Shown in pieces: positions 30,147 to 30,216 of a stretch of DNA of 30,216 bases. The translations under genes and the position numbers were made by a program. This DNA comes from JAVKSL01 sp039583695 (GTDB lineage: Bacteria > Actinomycetota > Acidimicrobiia > Acidimicrobiales > JAJPHD01): the NCBI GenBank assembly GCA_039583695.1, contig JAVKSL010000033.1, forward strand, positions 1 to 30,216. Reading direction: 5' to 3'. Numbering within the stretch: the stretch's first letter is position 1; each line of letters starts with the position of its first letter. The notes under the pieces are model-generated. The model was not told where the DNA came from. It searched no databases and saw only the letters and a list, made by a program, of their open reading frames with translations.

Positions 30147-30180
30147 TCTTCACGTTTCGGGAGCCCTCATCTTCACGTTT
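30147..30180. repeat. Two copies of an 11-bp direct repeat after tRNA-Arg
   Basis: TCTTCACGTTT occurs at 30147-30157 and 30170-30180, 23 bp apart, with looser similarity continuing after each. The last 76 bp of the window hold no gene. Function is unknown. Confidence 0.5.
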
Positions 30181-30216
30181 GGGCCGGTGTCATCATGGCA
30201 TCAGGCTGTGACGCGC

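Overview
The window is high-GC actinobacterial chromosome. Evidence for the lineage is a mycothiol synthase (mshD), the tiny ribosomal proteins bL37 and bS22, a DUF2630 protein, the order rsmI-metG-tatD-rsmA-ispE followed by tRNA-Gln-glmU-prs, and an adjacent tRNA-Ser(GCU)/tRNA-Arg(ACG) pair. GTG and TTG starts are common, and many genes have a TAnnnT box 6-8 nt before the start codon, as in leaderless transcription. An Acidimicrobiia-like actinobacterium would fit, but that is inference.

Positions 1-21173 are a dense housekeeping block. On the left a CPA2-type Na+/H+ antiporter with Usp domains (cut by the window edge) and bL37 run leftward, divergent from ychF. The + strand then carries ychF, a DUF192 gene, rsmI, metG, tatD, rsmA and ispE, mostly overlapping or tightly spaced. 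A leftward arsM, a remnant of an alpha/beta hydrolase and bS22 follow. Then come tRNA-Gln, a DUF2630 gene, a GlmU that has only its uridyltransferase half, and prs. The three-part proton-translocating transhydrogenase (pntAA, pntAB, pntB) runs leftward and is divergent from a VIT1/CCC1 metal transporter whose start is overlapped by a perfect palindrome. mshD and an 815-aa membrane protein (degenerate PAP2-like, degenerate kinase-like and flippase-like parts) run leftward. A LytR-CpsA-Psr cell-wall ligase runs rightward.

Positions 21322-30005 are an accessory island. A 42-bp direct repeat covering the 5' half of tRNA-Ser(GCU), ending exactly at the last base of the anticodon loop, lies at 21322-21363 and again inside the intact tRNA-Ser gene at 29967-30053. 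The 8.6 kb between look like an element inserted at the anticodon loop that has since decayed. No integrase is visible. The island holds a group II intron RNA without a reverse transcriptase, an unrecognised overlapping gene pair, a glycosyltransferase fragment, four toxin-antitoxin modules (AbrB/PIN, AbrB/VapC, Phd with a frameshifted VapC, YefM/YoeB), a collapsed Mrr-like restriction gene, an unknown membrane protein and a broken helicase/relaxase-like gene.

The most unusual observation is that the boundaries of the five small modules between 23.8 and 27.5 kb each carry a related short sequence around GTGCCG, the best two copies matching at 19 of 20 bases. This suggests a cassette-like arrangement that does not look like a classical integron attC array. 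The island ends in the intact tRNA-Ser, followed by tRNA-Arg.
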